Below, in pieces: positions 26,790 through 34,707 of a DNA stretch of 64,000 nucleotides. The notes under the pieces were generated by a model that saw nothing but the letters and a program-made list of their open reading frames with translations, did not search any database and was not told the origin of the DNA. The stretch comes from PALSA-612 sp963742925 (GTDB lineage Bacteria; Actinomycetota; Thermoleophilia; Gaiellales; Gaiellaceae). Made by a program: the position numbers and the translations under genes. The stretch's first letter is position 1. Each line of letters begins with the position of its first letter. The stretch spans positions 248,001 to 312,000 of the forward strand of contig CAVUNV010000008.1 of NCBI GenBank assembly GCA_963742925.1, read 5' to 3'.

Positions 26790-26815
26790 TGTCGATTTCC
26801 GTCTCCCCGTTCGTC
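26790..26815 (+). promoter_or_regulatory. ECF42-type promoter before the YCII gene
   Basis: TGTCGA (26790-26795) is separated by 16 bp from CGTC (26812-26815). ECF42 sigma factors are reported to use TGTCGA at -35 and CG(A/T)C at -10, and an ECF42-type sigma gene belongs to this operon. The same pair recurs before the second YCII gene, with 17 bp between boxes. Confidence 0.65.
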
Positions 26816-26847
26816 CTCGAGACGTACCCGACCCGAAGGAGGAAGTC

Positions 26848-27081
26848 GTGCAGTACATGCTTCTGATCTACACCGCCGAGGAGGCGTGGGCCGCGATGAG
26901 CGACGAGGAGCGCGAAGCCGTCTACGGCGACTACTTCACGTTCACCAACGCGATCCGCGAGAGCGGGAACTTCGTCGACGGCGCCCCGCTGCAGCCGACC
27001 AGCACCGCGACGGCAGTGAGGGTTCGCAGCGGCGAGCAGCTCGTCACCGACGGGCCGTTCGCCGAGACGAAGGAGCAACTC
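26848..27081 (+). pseudogene. YCII (DGPF) protein, N-terminal part, cut by an insertion
   Basis: The first 78 codons of a YCII/DGPF-family protein (VQYMLLIYTAEEAW, then TDGPFAETKEQL) behind a strong ribosome site AAGGAGG. At 27082 the normal text stops and reads SYYRLSSKGLP, which ends after another 30 codons. The missing tail is found 7.6 kb away at 34708; joined at codon boundaries the two give a full 122-residue YCII protein. YCII partners of ECF42 sigma factors are co-expressed with them and thought to act in the same response. The current 108-residue product would lack the last strand-helix of the fold. Confidence 0.85.
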
Positions 27082-27117
27082 GGTAGCTACTACCGACTGT
27101 CGAGCAAAGGTCTGCCC
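27081..27117 (+). repeat. 37-bp repeat, copy 1 (diverged), at the left edge of the inserted segment
   Basis: Reads CGGTAGCTACTACCGAC then TGTCGAGCAAAGGTCTGCCC. It matches copies 2 and 3 apart from one missing and one extra base and about five changes. It begins at the point where YCII homology is lost. Confidence 0.7.
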
Positions 27118-27143
27118 GTACTTGGTGGGTCCGATGCCGGGGT

Positions 27144-27170
27144 TGTCGATTTCGCAACTGTCCGTTCGTC
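27144..27170 (+). promoter_or_regulatory. ECF42-type promoter before the second YCII gene
   Basis: TGTCGA (27144-27149), 17 bp, then CGTC (27167-27170). The stretch from here to the ribosome site AAGGAGG resembles the leader of the first YCII gene (CCGTTCGTCCT-GAGAC), so the two leaders share an origin. Confidence 0.6.
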
Positions 27171-27203
27171 CTAGAGACACAACCCGCACCCAAGGAGGCG
27201 ACA

Positions 27204-27541
27204 AGGAAGTACGCGCTGCTGATCCATAGCTCGGAGAATGGTTGGGAGAGCCTCAGCGAGGACGAGAGGACGGCGATCTATGGCGAGTACATGAAGATCT
27301 CGGAGACGCCGGGGATCGTGGGGGTGAAGAGCTGCAGTCGGGTGAAACGGCGTCCACCATCCGCGTCGAGAACGGGCGGACGCTGATCACGGATGGGCCG
27401 TTCGCCGAGACGAAAGAGGTGCTAGGCGGCTTCTTCATGTTGGAGGCCGACCACCTCGACGCTGCCATCGAGGTCGCAGCACGGATCCCGGCTGCCCGAA
27501 TGGGCGGTGCAGTCGAGGTGCGCCCGGTAGTGCAACGGTAG
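27204..27541 (+). pseudogene. Second YCII (DGPF) protein, start codon lost and frameshifted
   Basis: With two repairs this is a complete YCII protein. The N-terminal part reads KYALLIHSSENGWESLSEDE; the rest, in another frame, has ENGRTLITDGPFAETKEVLG and IPAARMGGAVEVRPVVQR. The codon where ATG is expected, 6 nt after AAGGAGG, is AGG (27204-27206). One base is missing in the G-run near 27330. A damaged start plus a frameshift is more than the usual single error in this contig, so real decay is possible. The gene lies inside the segment that splits the first YCII gene. Confidence 0.75.
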
Positions 27542-27631
27542 AGACGGCAGCTACTGACCAGGCCTACGGGCCGAAGTCTTGATGGCGACCAGGATCGCCG
27601 CAGCGATGGCTTGCGGTGATCCGGTTGCCCG

Positions 27632-28608
27632 CTAGAGGCTTGATGTGATTTAGCGGCCGTCGTAGGCGGCGAGGGCGCGTGCGGGGCGGCCGGTGAGGGT
27701 GTTGAGCAGGATTCCGATGGTGAGGGCGAGGATGCGCTGTGCGATCCGGAGGGTGAGACCGGAGGGCGTTCTTGCCAGGTGTTGTTCGAGTCGCATCTGG
27801 CCTTTGAGGTTGGCGAAGACGCTCTCGATCACCAGCCGGGTTGAGGCGAGCGCATGCTCTCGGCCGAGGTTGGCGGCGGTGCGGGTCTTGTCAGGGGTGA
27901 GCAGGGTGACGCCGTCGGCGGCGAGCCGTTCGCGATAGGCGCGACCCCAGAGGCCCTTGTCGGCGATCACGATCTCGGCCGGGTTGCCGGTCAAGAGGTC
28001 GGCGAGCGGCTCGTACTCCTTCTCGTTGGCAGGCACGATCGTGTAGCCGAGCGGCAGCCCGCGCTCGTCGGTCAAGAGCACGAGCCGCACGCCCCAGATG
28101 AAGCGGTGTTGCGAGCGTGCATAGCCGTAGCGGGCGAAGCCGGCGAAGCCGCTTCGCTGCTGGCAGCCAGCGTAATTGGCGACGGCGAGCTGGCTACCGT
28201 CGGCGAGACGAACACCGCCCATGTCGAGCCAGCGGGCGAGCCGCTGCTGCACGATCGAGATCAGTCCGACCAGGCCGCGTAGCCGACGGTTGTACTGCGA
28301 CTGCTCCGGAAGATGCGGAAACCAGCCCGGCAACACCCGCTCGATCAGGCCGAGAAACTGCCGATCAGAGCTGATCCCGATCGCAGCCTGCGCGACCGCC
28401 AACGCCACCAGTTCGGCGTCACTGGTCAGCGCCGGCCGACCCAAAGCAGGGACCCGATACTCGTCAGCGAAGACAAAGCCTGCAACAACAAGGGCTTCCA
28501 GATCCGTCATCTCGAGCTCCGATCTCGAGGGGACACAGGTCTGGAAGCCCTTCGTCCTCGCCGGGCGGGTCCCTGCCAACCCACACGACTTTCACATCAA
28601 GCCTCTAG
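27632..28608 (-). mobile_element. IS982-family insertion sequence (977 bp)
   Basis: Perfect 17-bp terminal inverted repeats: CTAGAGGCTTGATGTGA at 27632-27648 and its reverse complement at 28592-28608. The length fits IS982. Flanks TTGCCCG and TTGCCGG may be an imperfect target duplication. A third, one-mismatch copy of the end lies at 28653. Confidence 0.88.
27650..28510 (-). CDS. IS982-family transposase
   Basis: A 286-residue DDE transposase. Features include LADGSQLAVANYAGC (first catalytic Asp), the FARYGYARSQHRFIWGVRLVLL region typical of IS982, IVIADKGLWGRAYRERLA (second Asp) and STRLVIESVFANLKGQ (catalytic Glu). The start at 28510 (MTDLEALVVAGFVFAD) follows GGAG by a few bases; an ATG at 28579 would add 23 residues of low similarity. 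Full length and no internal stop, so it may be active. Confidence 0.85.
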   Translation of the reverse strand: MTDLEALVVAGFVFADEYRVPALGRPALTSDAELVALAVAQAAIGISSDRQFLGLIERVLPGWFPHLPEQSQYNRRLRGLVGLISIVQQRLARWLDMGGVRLADGSQLAVANYAGCQQRSGFAGFARYGYARSQHRFIWGVRLVLLTDERGLPLGYTIVPANEKEYEPLADLLTGNPAEIVIADKGLWGRAYRERLAADGVTLLTPDKTRTAANLGREHALASTRLVIESVFANLKGQMRLEQHLARTPSGLTLRIAQRILALTIGILLNTLTGRPARALAAYDGR

Positions 28609-28652
28609 TTGCCGGACTCTTGCACGTCTAGAGCGGTCTTGGGTTTCGGCAG

Positions 28653-28669
28653 CTAGAGGCTCGATGTGA
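28653..28669 (+). repeat. Solo copy of the IS982 end
   Basis: CTAGAGGCTCGATGTGA matches the IS982 left end at 16 of 17 bases, 45 bp beyond the right end of the complete element and in left-end orientation. No facing right end was found. It is probably the relic of another copy. Confidence 0.65.
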
Positions 28670-28739
28670 GATCGGGGGCCGGGCGGTCGTCACCGAACCC
28701 GCTGCTCGTCTCCGAGACGGACTGCGTAGCTACGTCTTC

Positions 28740-29048
28740 TTAGCCGCCAACCACGTGATGAAGCTCGTAGAACCCCTCTCTCGTCGGGATGGTAAAGGCA
28801 CCCGGATTCGGGAACGCATCTGGGCCTTGCTCGATCAACGGCTGCACGCGCTCAGCGAGGAACCGCTCCGCCTGCTCGCGAGTCTCCCACACGTCGAAAA
28901 TCCGGAACACACCGGCCTCGTCGTCGAAACCGGCGGTGTGCGCGATCAGCCCCTCGAAGGGCCCGTCACCAACCTTGTCGGCAACGAAGTCGTAGTTCTG
29001 GGTCGAGCGATCCGCGATAGCGAACTCCTGAACGTAGGCAACTGCCAT
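28740..29048 (-). CDS. ABM-like small protein (ferredoxin-like alpha/beta barrel)
   Basis: A 102-residue protein starting MAVAYVQEFAIADRSTQNYD, with GFDDEAGVFRIFDVWETREQ and ERFLAERVQPLIEQGPDAF. This is the pattern of antibiotic-biosynthesis-monooxygenase-like dimers (strand, helix, then DVWE and a second helix). The ATG follows GGAGGGA. It sits on its own between a solo IS982 end and a copy of the sequence that flanks the IS, so it may have moved with that element. No cofactor or substrate is known. Confidence 0.7.
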   Translation of the reverse strand: MAVAYVQEFAIADRSTQNYDFVADKVGDGPFEGLIAHTAGFDDEAGVFRIFDVWETREQAERFLAERVQPLIEQGPDAFPNPGAFTIPTREGFYELHHVVGG

Positions 29049-29549
29049 CGATTCCCTCCTCCGGACGGTTTTGCCAATCATACGTCCGCCGCACGAGTGC
29101 CTCTGGGCCACCCGCGATGTCCTGGCTGACTGGGCGGGCTACTCTCGCGGGCGGGCTTTCCGTACGACAACCAGCTAGTTGCCGGACTTTTGCGCGATCA
29201 CTCTGCCACGATCTCTCGTGGGGTCACGGAAGCAGCTGCGGGTCGAATAGAGGAGCAGCCTGTCTCCTTTTCGCACAGCTCTCGCGTCCGAGTTGCGCGC
29301 GATCACACGAGAGGTGACTCGGGTAGCTGCTACCGGTTGTCGAGTAAAGCCTGCCCTCCCAGTGGTGTCACCGGCTGTTGTCTTTCACGGACACGCTCGA
29401 TGGGTCCGCAAGTAGATGCCGAAGCGTGCCCGGAGCCGTTAGCGGTCGATCCGGTCCAGCCCGCCGGGAGCCGAAGCCACTGTCACCCGTTCGAAAAGCC
29501 GTTTTGGTGACCGGGTAGGCGCGGGAGAGATCGGTCGTTTAAGCTGTGT
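29049..29549. other. 500-bp stretch without a supported gene
   Basis: It holds a 22-bp near-copy (29175-29196, 20 of 22 matches) of the sequence at 28605-28626 that spans the IS982 right edge, and copy 2 of the 37-bp repeat. Just before that repeat the text CGAGAGGTGACTCGG resembles the YCII codons around the Glu-x-Leu-Gly site, so this could be a worn YCII relic. No conserved protein is visible. Confidence 0.5.
29320..29356 (+). repeat. 37-bp repeat, copy 2
   Basis: CGGGTAGCTGCTACCGG then TTGTCGAGTAAAGCCTGCCC, identical to copy 3 over 37 bp. It begins with the inverted pair GGTAGC-T-GCTACC. Confidence 0.75.
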
Positions 29550-31638
29550 TTGGTCGTGCTGCGAACGGCTTTGATCGCTGTTCTTGTGGTTGGGCTTACA
29601 GTTTTGACCACCGGGTGCGGTCAGGGCGCGGGTGGATCGGCTAGTCGTACCGGCGCGATTCTTTTCGACAGCGACCGGGGTGGGAGCGGGGGCGTCTACG
29701 TAACCGATCTCAGCGGGAGGGTTCTCCGGCGCGTCTTTACCGACGTGTCGGGTTCCGCTTCGCATAGTGGGCTGGCGCCAGGCTGGTCTCCAGACGGAAG
29801 ACGGATCGCGTTCTATTCGGGCTCTCTGGCGATCTCGGTCTTCGACACTCGCACCGGCCGGGTGCGCCGCGTCACATCGGACGCGAACAACTACGACGGC
29901 TTCTCCTGGTCGCCTGACGGCAAGCGACTCGTCTTCATCGGCGATTCTTGCGGCCTCTGCACCTTGAACAGCGATGGCAGTGGCGTGCGGACCGTCCTAC
30001 CGAATCAGCCGGAGTCGGGCTCCCTTGACTATCCGGCCTGGTCGCCGGACGGGACGCAGATCGCATACGTCCACGTGGGCGAAGCATCGGTGAATGACCT
30101 TTACGTGACGAGTCCGGACGGTCGGGAAACCAGGCAGTTCGCTGCTCACATGGCCTATCGGCCGCCTGTTTGGTCACCGGATGGACGCAAGCTCGCCTAC
30201 GTCGTGGAAACGGACAATCACCTAAGCCGGCACCTGTACGTGGTGGATGTCAAGAGCGGCCGTCAGAAGAAGCTCGAGAGCCTGCCAGGCTTCAACCTGG
30301 GATTCGCGTGGGCGCCCGACAGCAAGGAGATCGTTCTTTCCGGTGACGTTCGCGGAACGTTCCTGGTCCGCCCGGACGGCAGCGGCCTTCACCGCATCGC
30401 CCGTGGCGGTCTGGGGGGGTTCTCCTGGTCGCCCGACGGGAAGCAAATCTTGTTTGCGAAGGGAACCCCGAGCAACGTCTGGGTCATGAACGCCGACGGG
30501 ACGCATGCCCGTCGGCTCGGGATCGGTTTGCCGTTTGCAGGCGACAACGCCGACGCGACCTGGAATCCAGTTGGACTACCGGCAGGATCGGTCGTCGGCA
30601 CACCCATCGATGTGGCAGCGCTCCGCCGTGCCCGGGCTAGGCCGCTCGTCGTCCTCTCGCCTGCCACCGGCAAGATCGCTGCGGCTGCCCCTGCTTTCGC
30701 TCCGGCTGACGCCAGCGTCTCGACGATTGTTGCCGACGGGCACGGCGGCTGGTGGATTGCCGGGGACTTCACGGAGGCGGGTGGCTTTCGCTGTCGGAAT
30801 CTCGTCCACCTGTTGTCCGATTTCAAGATCGACCGGAAGTGGTGTCTGCGCTCGAACGGCCGGATCGATGGCATGACCGTGAGCGGCACCACACTGTTCG
30901 TCAGCGGCGACTTCAGCCGTGTCGGCGGCCTCCGACGGAGGTACTTGGCGGCGATTGACGCCCTCACCGGAAGAGTGCTGCCGTGGAATCCGCACCCAGA
31001 ACAGCTACGTCTGGAGTACGGGTGTCCAGGGCTCGACGCTCTACGTCGCCGGATCCTTCGGCCACCTCGGCGGCCAGCCGCGATCCCGCCTCGGTGCGGT
31101 TGACACCCGAACCGGCGCGGCGACGGCATGGAACCCGAGCCCCGACGCGGACATCCATGGCGACAGCATCCACTCGATGGTGGTGGCCGGGCGTGTCGTC
31201 TTCGTGGACGGCTGGTTCAGCCACGTCGGCGGAGCCGCCCGCGGTGGTTTCGCCGCGCTGGATGCCAAAACGGGGAAGGCAACGCCGTTTCGCCTCGCTG
31301 TGGGTAACCCGATCGTCGCGAATGGAAGGCTCTACGGAGAGTTGAGCGCGTGGGCCGCCGTCGACCTGCCGAGCCTCACACGCGACAAAGGCTGGAAGCC
31401 ACGAGTCAAACCTGATTGGGGAATCCTTTCCGCCGATAATCGCTCCGTGTACTTCGAGACTGCCACCTACGGAAACCACTCCAAAGACCAGGTCATTGCA
31501 CTCGATGCCACGACCGGGGCAGTGCGATGGCGCTCCCCTATCTTCTCGCGACCAGTAGGCCCCGGACTGCACGTCACCGTCGGATCCTCGCCCTCCTACG
31601 TGCTGATCGGCGGCAACTTCCAACACGTCCAAGGCTGA
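29550..31638 (+). CDS. Two-part beta-propeller lipoprotein (frameshifted)
   Basis: A secreted lipoprotein of about 695 residues after repair: signal LIAVLVVGLTVLTTGCGQ with lipobox Cys near residue 23. The first half has TolB/PD40 blades (WSPDGRRIAFY, WSPDGKRLVF, WSPDGTQIAY, WSPDGKQILF). The second half has blades of the delta-60/Rax2 type (GDFTEAGGFRCRNLVHL, GDFSRVGGLRRRYLAAID, FSHVGGAARGGFAALD). One extra base near 30998 splits the second half. The start may be TTG 29550 or GTG 29556. Codon use is less GC-rich than in the flanking chromosome. A surface binding role is inference. Confidence 0.78.
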
Positions 31639-31815
31639 CACCCGCCATCCCCCGGAAGTCACGCGCCGCGCCATGTCGTCGACCCCGCCCAACCTCGCAA
31701 AGGAGTCACCTCCTCGCCCAATAAGGCGACCGTGACCCTCACAATGGCTTGATCTGGTCCCCGTTTTCTGGTCTTGGTTCGTGAGAATCGAGGCTTTCAG
31801 GAAAGGGGATGTGTG

Positions 31816-32112
31816 GTGCCGAGGTCGTATGCGCCGGAGTTCCGCCGGCGGGTCGTTGAGCTTGTCCGGTCGGGCCGGGCGGTCAGTGTGGTGGCGGCCG
31901 AGACCGGGGTGAGCGAGGCAACGGTGTATCGCTGGCGGACCCAAGACCAGGTTGATCGGGGCGAGCGCCCTGGGTTGTCGAGCAGCGAGCGATCGGAGCT
32001 CGCTGTGGCGCAGCGCAGGATCCGGGAGCTCGAGACCGAGCTGGAGATCACCAAGAGAGCTTCGGCGCTGTTCGCGGAGGGCGAGGTGCGCCCAAAAGGA
32101 AGTTCCCGGTGA
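31816..32112 (+). CDS. IS3-family OrfA (helix-turn-helix)
   Basis: A 98-residue protein: VPRSYAPEFRRRVVELVRSG then TGVSEATVYRWRTQD (helix-turn-helix) and a leucine-rich coiled region ELAVAQRRIRELETELEIT. It binds the IS ends. GTG at 31816 follows AAAGGGG. Its stop overlaps the orfB start (GTGA), and the run CCCAAAAGG just before could also allow a -1 frameshift to give the fused transposase. Confidence 0.85.
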   Translation: MPRSYAPEFRRRVVELVRSGRAVSVVAAETGVSEATVYRWRTQDQVDRGERPGLSSSERSELAVAQRRIRELETELEITKRASALFAEGEVRPKGSSR

Positions 32113-32969
32113 TCGCTTTCCTGGCCGGGCAGGGCTACGACGTCAAACGCTGCTGCCGGATCCTTGGCGTCGCGTCGTCAGGCTACTTCAGCTGGCGACG
32201 ACGGCCACCCTCGCCGTCTGAGCTTCGCCGGGAGTGGCTGCGCGCGCTGATCAACCAGATCCACACCGACTCGCGGGGTGCGTACGGCTATCGCCGGATC
32301 CGCGCGGAGCTGCGTCTTGGCCGGCAGATCGTTGTCTCGAACAAGCTCGTGTACAAGCTGATGGCCGAGGACCGGCTGCAGGGGCTGCCGACCCGCAAGC
32401 AGCGCAAGAGCTTCGTCAACGTCGCGACCTCAGAGGACCTTGTGTGCCGGGACTTCAACCGCGATCGCCCCAACCAGCTCTGGCTCACTGACATCACCGA
32501 GCACCCGACCAGGGAGGGGAGGGTCTACTGCTGCGTCGTGCTTGATGCGCACTCCCGCAGGGTCGTCGGCTGGTCGATCGATAGCCATCAGGCCTCGTCG
32601 TTGGTCACCAATGCGCTCCAGATGGCGATCAGCAACCGGACTCCGCCAGCTGGGACTGTGATCCATAGCGATCACGGATCCCAATTCACCTCCTGGGCGT
32701 TCAGCGAACGCGTCCGCCAGGCGGGCCTGGTGCCATCGATGGGCACCGTCGGTGACGCCTACGACAACGCCCTGATCGAGGCCTTCTGGGCTCGCCTCCA
32801 GACCGAGCTCCTCAACCGCAAGAATTGGAAGACCAGGATCGAGCTCAGCACTGCCCTCTTCGACTACCTCGAGATCTTCCACAACCGAAACCGTCGCCAC
32901 AGCTCACTCGGGATGCTCACGCCGATCGAATATGAAAAGGTCAACAACCAAACTGCAAACGCCGCCTGA
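32109..32969 (+). CDS. IS3-family OrfB transposase (rve core)
   Basis: A 286-residue integrase-core protein. The N-terminal HTH_21 region contains DSRGAYGYRRIRAEL. The DDE residues are in LWLTDITEHP, VIHSDHGSQFTSWAF and YDNALIEAFWARLQTELL. It ends RRHSSLGMLTPIEYEK, as usual for the family. Complete, with no internal stop, so the element may be mobile. Confidence 0.92.
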   Translation: MIAFLAGQGYDVKRCCRILGVASSGYFSWRRRPPSPSELRREWLRALINQIHTDSRGAYGYRRIRAELRLGRQIVVSNKLVYKLMAEDRLQGLPTRKQRKSFVNVATSEDLVCRDFNRDRPNQLWLTDITEHPTREGRVYCCVVLDAHSRRVVGWSIDSHQASSLVTNALQMAISNRTPPAGTVIHSDHGSQFTSWAFSERVRQAGLVPSMGTVGDAYDNALIEAFWARLQTELLNRKNWKTRIELSTALFDYLEIFHNRNRRHSSLGMLTPIEYEKVNNQTANAA

Positions 32970-33167
32970 CTCTCACACGCCGAGTCCAGCAGACAGGGGC
33001 CAGACCGGCTGGACCAGTTTCAGGGGGTAAGGTCAGGGCCGAGAACGTTGACGGCAAAGAGCCGAGAGTGAAGTACCTCCTCGATCACACCGACCACGTA
33101 GGGGCCGATTGGACGCAGATCCGCCTTGCGAACACCAGGCACGAAGGTCTTCCTCGACTGCCCCAGC

Positions 33168-33204
33168 CGGGTAGCTGCTACCGGTTGTCGAGTAAAGCCT
33201 GCCC
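33168..33204 (+). repeat. 37-bp repeat, copy 3
   Basis: Identical to copy 2 over 37 bp, including GGTAGC-T-GCTACC and TTGTCGAGTAAAGCC. It lies 133 bp beyond the IS3 right end. Confidence 0.75.
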
Positions 33205-33354
33205 GCCTATCTGACGGCCAGCCAAGCGTCAAACGGCTGCGTAAGCTGCGCTACCCGGACTTGCCAGGCTCGATGGTGAGGGCAGCGCTCACCTTGCTTG
33301 AGCCATCGACTCGGATGAGCCCCCTACCTGGGAAGTCGATGTGCCCGGGGCCTG

Positions 33355-33386
33355 TTAGTCAGCACGCTGATTAGTCAGCACGCTGA
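33355..33386 (+). repeat. 16-bp tandem pair
   Basis: TTAGTCAGCACGCTGA occurs twice, head to tail, without spacing. Confidence 0.8.
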
Positions 33387-33487
33387 GGGGCCAAAGAGAT
33401 CGAGGGCGAACTGCGTGTTCCGGTAACAGGACATAAGAACTCTCGATCGAGGCTCTCTTAGCCGCAATCGCAGCCGATCATCAACCA

Positions 33488-33586
33488 ATGAGGTCGCGTC
33501 TGGTCAAGCTCGGGCTGGTCTGGCTGGTCGTTGAGGTGGTCGCGACCGTCATAGTGATCCTCGTCGGCCGGACGCTCATCCTCTAG
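33488..33586 (+). CDS. Possible 32-residue single-span membrane peptide
   Basis: ATG to TAG gives MRSRLVKLGLVWLVVEVV, then ATVIVILVGRTLIL: a positive start followed by one hydrophobic span. No good ribosome site is visible. It may be chance, but the composition is that of small membrane peptides or toxins. Confidence 0.3.
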   Translation: MRSRLVKLGLVWLVVEVVATVIVILVGRTLIL

Positions 33587-33616
33587 TCCATGTCTGGTCT
33601 GCTAGTCCATGTCTGG
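33583..33616 (+). repeat. 15-bp direct repeat, 19-bp spacing
   Basis: CTAGTCCATGTCTGG occurs at 33583-33597 and 33602-33616. The first copy overlaps the stop of the small membrane peptide frame. Confidence 0.75.
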
Positions 33617-33775
33617 CGGACGGTGCTGTTGCTCGTTACCGGCTAGGCGCTCGACGCCTTGAGAGAGGCTCCCGCCAGGAGTTTGTCGGAATTGTCGGGC
33701 GAACTTCCCTCAACCGGGGGACAGATTCATCCGAGTCAGTGATGGCACCTGCCCGGGTCTGGGGCGATCCTTTGG

Positions 33776-34707
33776 GTGGAAGCCGATTCTCGGAGCGGCA
33801 CCGGGGAGGAAGCCATCGCGCGACAGGGGAGGTTGCCCGTGCCCGTCCAGCCCAAAGTCAAGGCACCGTTTCGCCGCCGGTTCTGCAGGGATCAGCGTGG
33901 GCAGGTGTTCGCGCTTGCTGCGATCTCGATGGTTGGTCTGCTCGCAATGGCTGCGTTTGTGGTTGATGTGAGCCGGTTTTATGTGGGGCATCGTCAGTTG
34001 CAGGCGTCGTCGGATGCGGTGGCGACTTCGGTTGCGGATCAGTTGTCGGCTGTGAAGCAGGGCACGACGACGTTGGCGGCGGTGGAGGCGAATGCGACTA
34101 CGTATGGTGCCGCGCCGGGTCAGAAGAATGCTGGTGCGGAGTTGAATGGAGTGTCGCTGACGTTCACTCCGAAGTGCCTGACGGTGCATGGGAGTGTGCC
34201 GGTGTGGTGTTCGAATAGCACTCCGAACGCGATCGTGATCACGCAGTCTGCGACGGTTAACACGGTGTTCGCGAAGGTGGTCGGGATCAACTCGGCGTCG
34301 GTCTCGGCCACGGCGACTGCGAGCATGGGTGGTGGTAAGCCGATTCCGGCGCACATCGTGATCGTGCTCGATCGGACCGGGTCGATGGGCGCGGCGTGTA
34401 CGGCGGGTGGCACCAAGATCCAGTGCGCCCAGGCCGGCATCGACGCGTTCCTGACCGGCCTCGACCCGTCTGTTGACAAGGTGGGGTTGGTGGTGTTCTC
34501 GCCGGCGTCGAACGCGGGGACGGTGTGCAGCACGCCGCCGAACAACAACGGTTGGTTCGATCAGACCGCCCCGGCGCCGCTGTGGACGCTTGTGCCCTTG
34601 TCGACTGATTACAAGGCGTCGTACACGTCGCCGTTGAACACGAGTTCGAGCCTGTACACGACTGTGCATTGCATCAGGGCGGGCGGCTCGACAGCGTATG
34701 CGACTGC
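33776..34707 (+). pseudogene. TadG-like protein with von Willebrand A domain, C-terminus cut off
   Basis: The N-terminal part holds a Tad/Flp pilus assembly-type anchor: CRDQRGQVFALAAISMVGLL then AAFVVDVSRFYVGHRQLQAS. A VWA domain follows, with the metal site VIVLDRTGSMGAA, and breaks off after AGGSTAYATAA at the junction with the YCII tail. About half of the VWA domain is missing. Codon use (many G- and T-ending codons) differs from the surrounding chromosome. Secreted or cell-surface assembly factors of this kind act in pilus or matrix building. No other tad genes are near. Confidence 0.75.

Larger units (their letters stand above)
31750..33035 (+). mobile_element. IS3-family insertion sequence (about 1.29 kb)
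   Basis: Encodes overlapping orfA and orfB. The left end TGATCTGGTCCCC and the right end GGGGGTAAGGTCA are imperfect inverted repeats starting TG and ending CA, with CTGGTC shared further in. The ends were placed by eye. No clear target duplication was seen. Confidence 0.75.
33036..33775. other. 740-bp stretch with repeats and one tiny reading frame
   Basis: Between the IS3 right end and the TadG-like gene lie copy 3 of the 37-bp repeat, a 16-bp tandem pair at 33355, a possible 32-residue membrane peptide at 33488 and a 15-bp direct repeat at 33583 and 33602. Upstream of copy 3 an open frame reads PQPGSCYRLSSKACPPI. No larger gene is seen. Confidence 0.55.
27082..34707. other. 7.6-kb segment inserted inside a YCII gene
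   Basis: The two flanks (up to 27081 and from 34708) together rebuild an intact YCII gene in frame (CTC then GGC GGG TTC TAC). The segment holds a second YCII gene with its own ECF42-type promoter, an IS982 element, a small monooxygenase-like gene, a propeller lipoprotein, an IS3 element, a 32-residue membrane peptide and a cut-off TadG-like gene. Base use is visibly less GC-rich than around it, notably in 29550-31640 and 33900-34700. No target duplication is seen. Horizontal insertion and a false assembly join are both possible. Confidence 0.75.

Noticed and set aside
29320..29356. Interpreting the 37-bp repeat as an integron attC site
   Set aside because: It lacks the paired RYYYAAC and GTTRRRY core sites and no integrase gene is present in the window.
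34684..34707. A possible reverse copy of the 37-bp repeat at the right edge of the inserted segment (shared CTCGACA)
   Set aside because: Only seven bases match, and they are explained by conserved Gly-Gly-Ser-Thr codons of the VWA domain.
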